In this document: piece after piece, positions 5,309 through 5,722 of the stretch | How the letters are laid out: each line of letters begins with the position of its first letter | How positions within the stretch are numbered: the stretch's first letter is position 1 | Origin: Bacilli bacterium | GTDB taxonomy: Bacteria > Bacillota_I > Bacilli_A > RF39 > UBA660 | Direction: 5' to 3' | Length of the DNA stretch: 5,722 nucleotides | Assembly (NCBI GenBank): GCA_028684735.1 | Contig: JAQUFI010000072.1 | Span: 1 to 5,722, forward strand | The notes under the pieces: model-generated | Told to the model about the DNA's origin: nothing | Databases searched by the model: none | What the model saw: the letters and a program-made list of their open reading frames with translations, nothing else | Made by a program: the position numbers and the translations under genes

Positions 5309-5722
5309 TATAGATACCTCATAAATACGAGTGACATAATAGCCGCTGTTAAAAGAGCTATCGGAATGCCTTTAAACGATGGTGATATATCACTTGTCTC
5401 TAGTCTTTCTCTTATAGTTGAAAAGATGTAGATAACTAAAGTAAAACCAATACTACTTCCTAAACTAAAAATTAATGTTTCAGCAAAGCTATAAGAGTTG
5501 TTAATTACTAGAAGAGTTGTGCCTAATACAGCACAATTAGTAGTAATAAGTGGTAAGTATAGCCCCATAGTATTGTGAATGCTAATAAAGTATTTTTTTA
5601 ATATTATATCCATTAATTGAACCATAGCCGCTATTACTAAAATAAACATAATAGTTCTTAAATAGATAGTATCAGTTGGTACTAATATATAATAATAAAT
5701 TAAATATGTAATAATACTAGAT
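5308..5722 (-). CDS. rnfA: RnfA/RsxA, membrane subunit of the Rnf electron-transport complex (5' end cut by the right edge)
   Basis: 137 C-terminal codons are visible; the frame stays open to the window edge, so the ATG at 5649 is internal and about 55 residues are missing compared with the usual 190 or so. The edge-proximal part reads YYYILVPTDTIYLRTIMF, continuous with the RnfA core LVIAAMVQLMDIILKKY, followed by the signature YLPLITTNCAVLG and the C-terminal FKGIPIALLTAAIMSLVFM. TTNCAVLG rather than VVNCAILG separates it from the paralogue RnfE. Five hydrophobic segments are visible of the family's six. RnfA and RnfE form the membrane core of the ion-pumping ferredoxin:NAD oxidoreductase; the Cys in TTNC belongs to a conserved pair bound to a membrane Fe-S centre. 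The other rnf subunits are expected upstream, beyond the right edge. The stop overlaps the start of the microprotein gene. Confidence 0.93.
   Translation of the reverse strand, partial: SSIITYLIYYYILVPTDTIYLRTIMFILVIAAMVQLMDIILKKYFISIHNTMGLYLPLITTNCAVLGTTLLVINNSYSFAETLIFSLGSSIGFTLVIYIFSTIRERLETSDISPSFKGIPIALLTAAIMSLVFMRYL

Overview
The window comes from a very AT-rich, low-GC Gram-positive bacterium. Several things suggest this: a sporulation-type sigma factor of the SigK family, strong Bacillus-like ribosome binding sites, consensus sigma-A promoters, A/T-rich rho-independent terminators, and an Rnf electron-transport operon. UGA acts as a stop and UGG encodes Trp, so this is not a code-4 Mollicute. 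A deep-branching Bacilli/Erysipelotrichia-type lineage is my inference; the sequence alone does not fix the genus.

From left to right: the 5' part of a PadR-family regulator gene (minus strand, running off the left edge) with its own consensus promoter. Next is a 612-codon minus-strand gene for a one-ring Clp/Hsp100-type AAA+ ATPase with an unrecognised helical N-terminal half, closed by a strong terminator. A 146-bp divergent promoter region separates it from a plus-strand SigK-like sigma gene. That gene converges on a minus-strand Mn-type superoxide dismutase gene; the two overlap by 4 bp and share one bidirectional terminator containing both stop codons. Upstream of sodA lies a minus-strand Fic-domain gene. 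The right end holds the tail of an rnf operon: rnfA (partial), a 34-codon membrane-anchored Cys-rich microprotein gene, and a very short rnfB, all tightly overlapping.

The most interesting parts are: (1) the rnf tail, where RnfB lacks the usual C-terminal ferredoxin-like domains and a translationally coupled CX2CX2CX2C membrane microprotein sits between rnfA and rnfB; (2) the Clp-type ATPase, which keeps a ClpP-docking-like IGF loop but has one AAA+ module and an unfamiliar N-domain; (3) nested palindromes over the sodA promoter. No CRISPR array, insertion sequence, tRNA or rRNA was seen. All intergenic stretches are under 300 bp.
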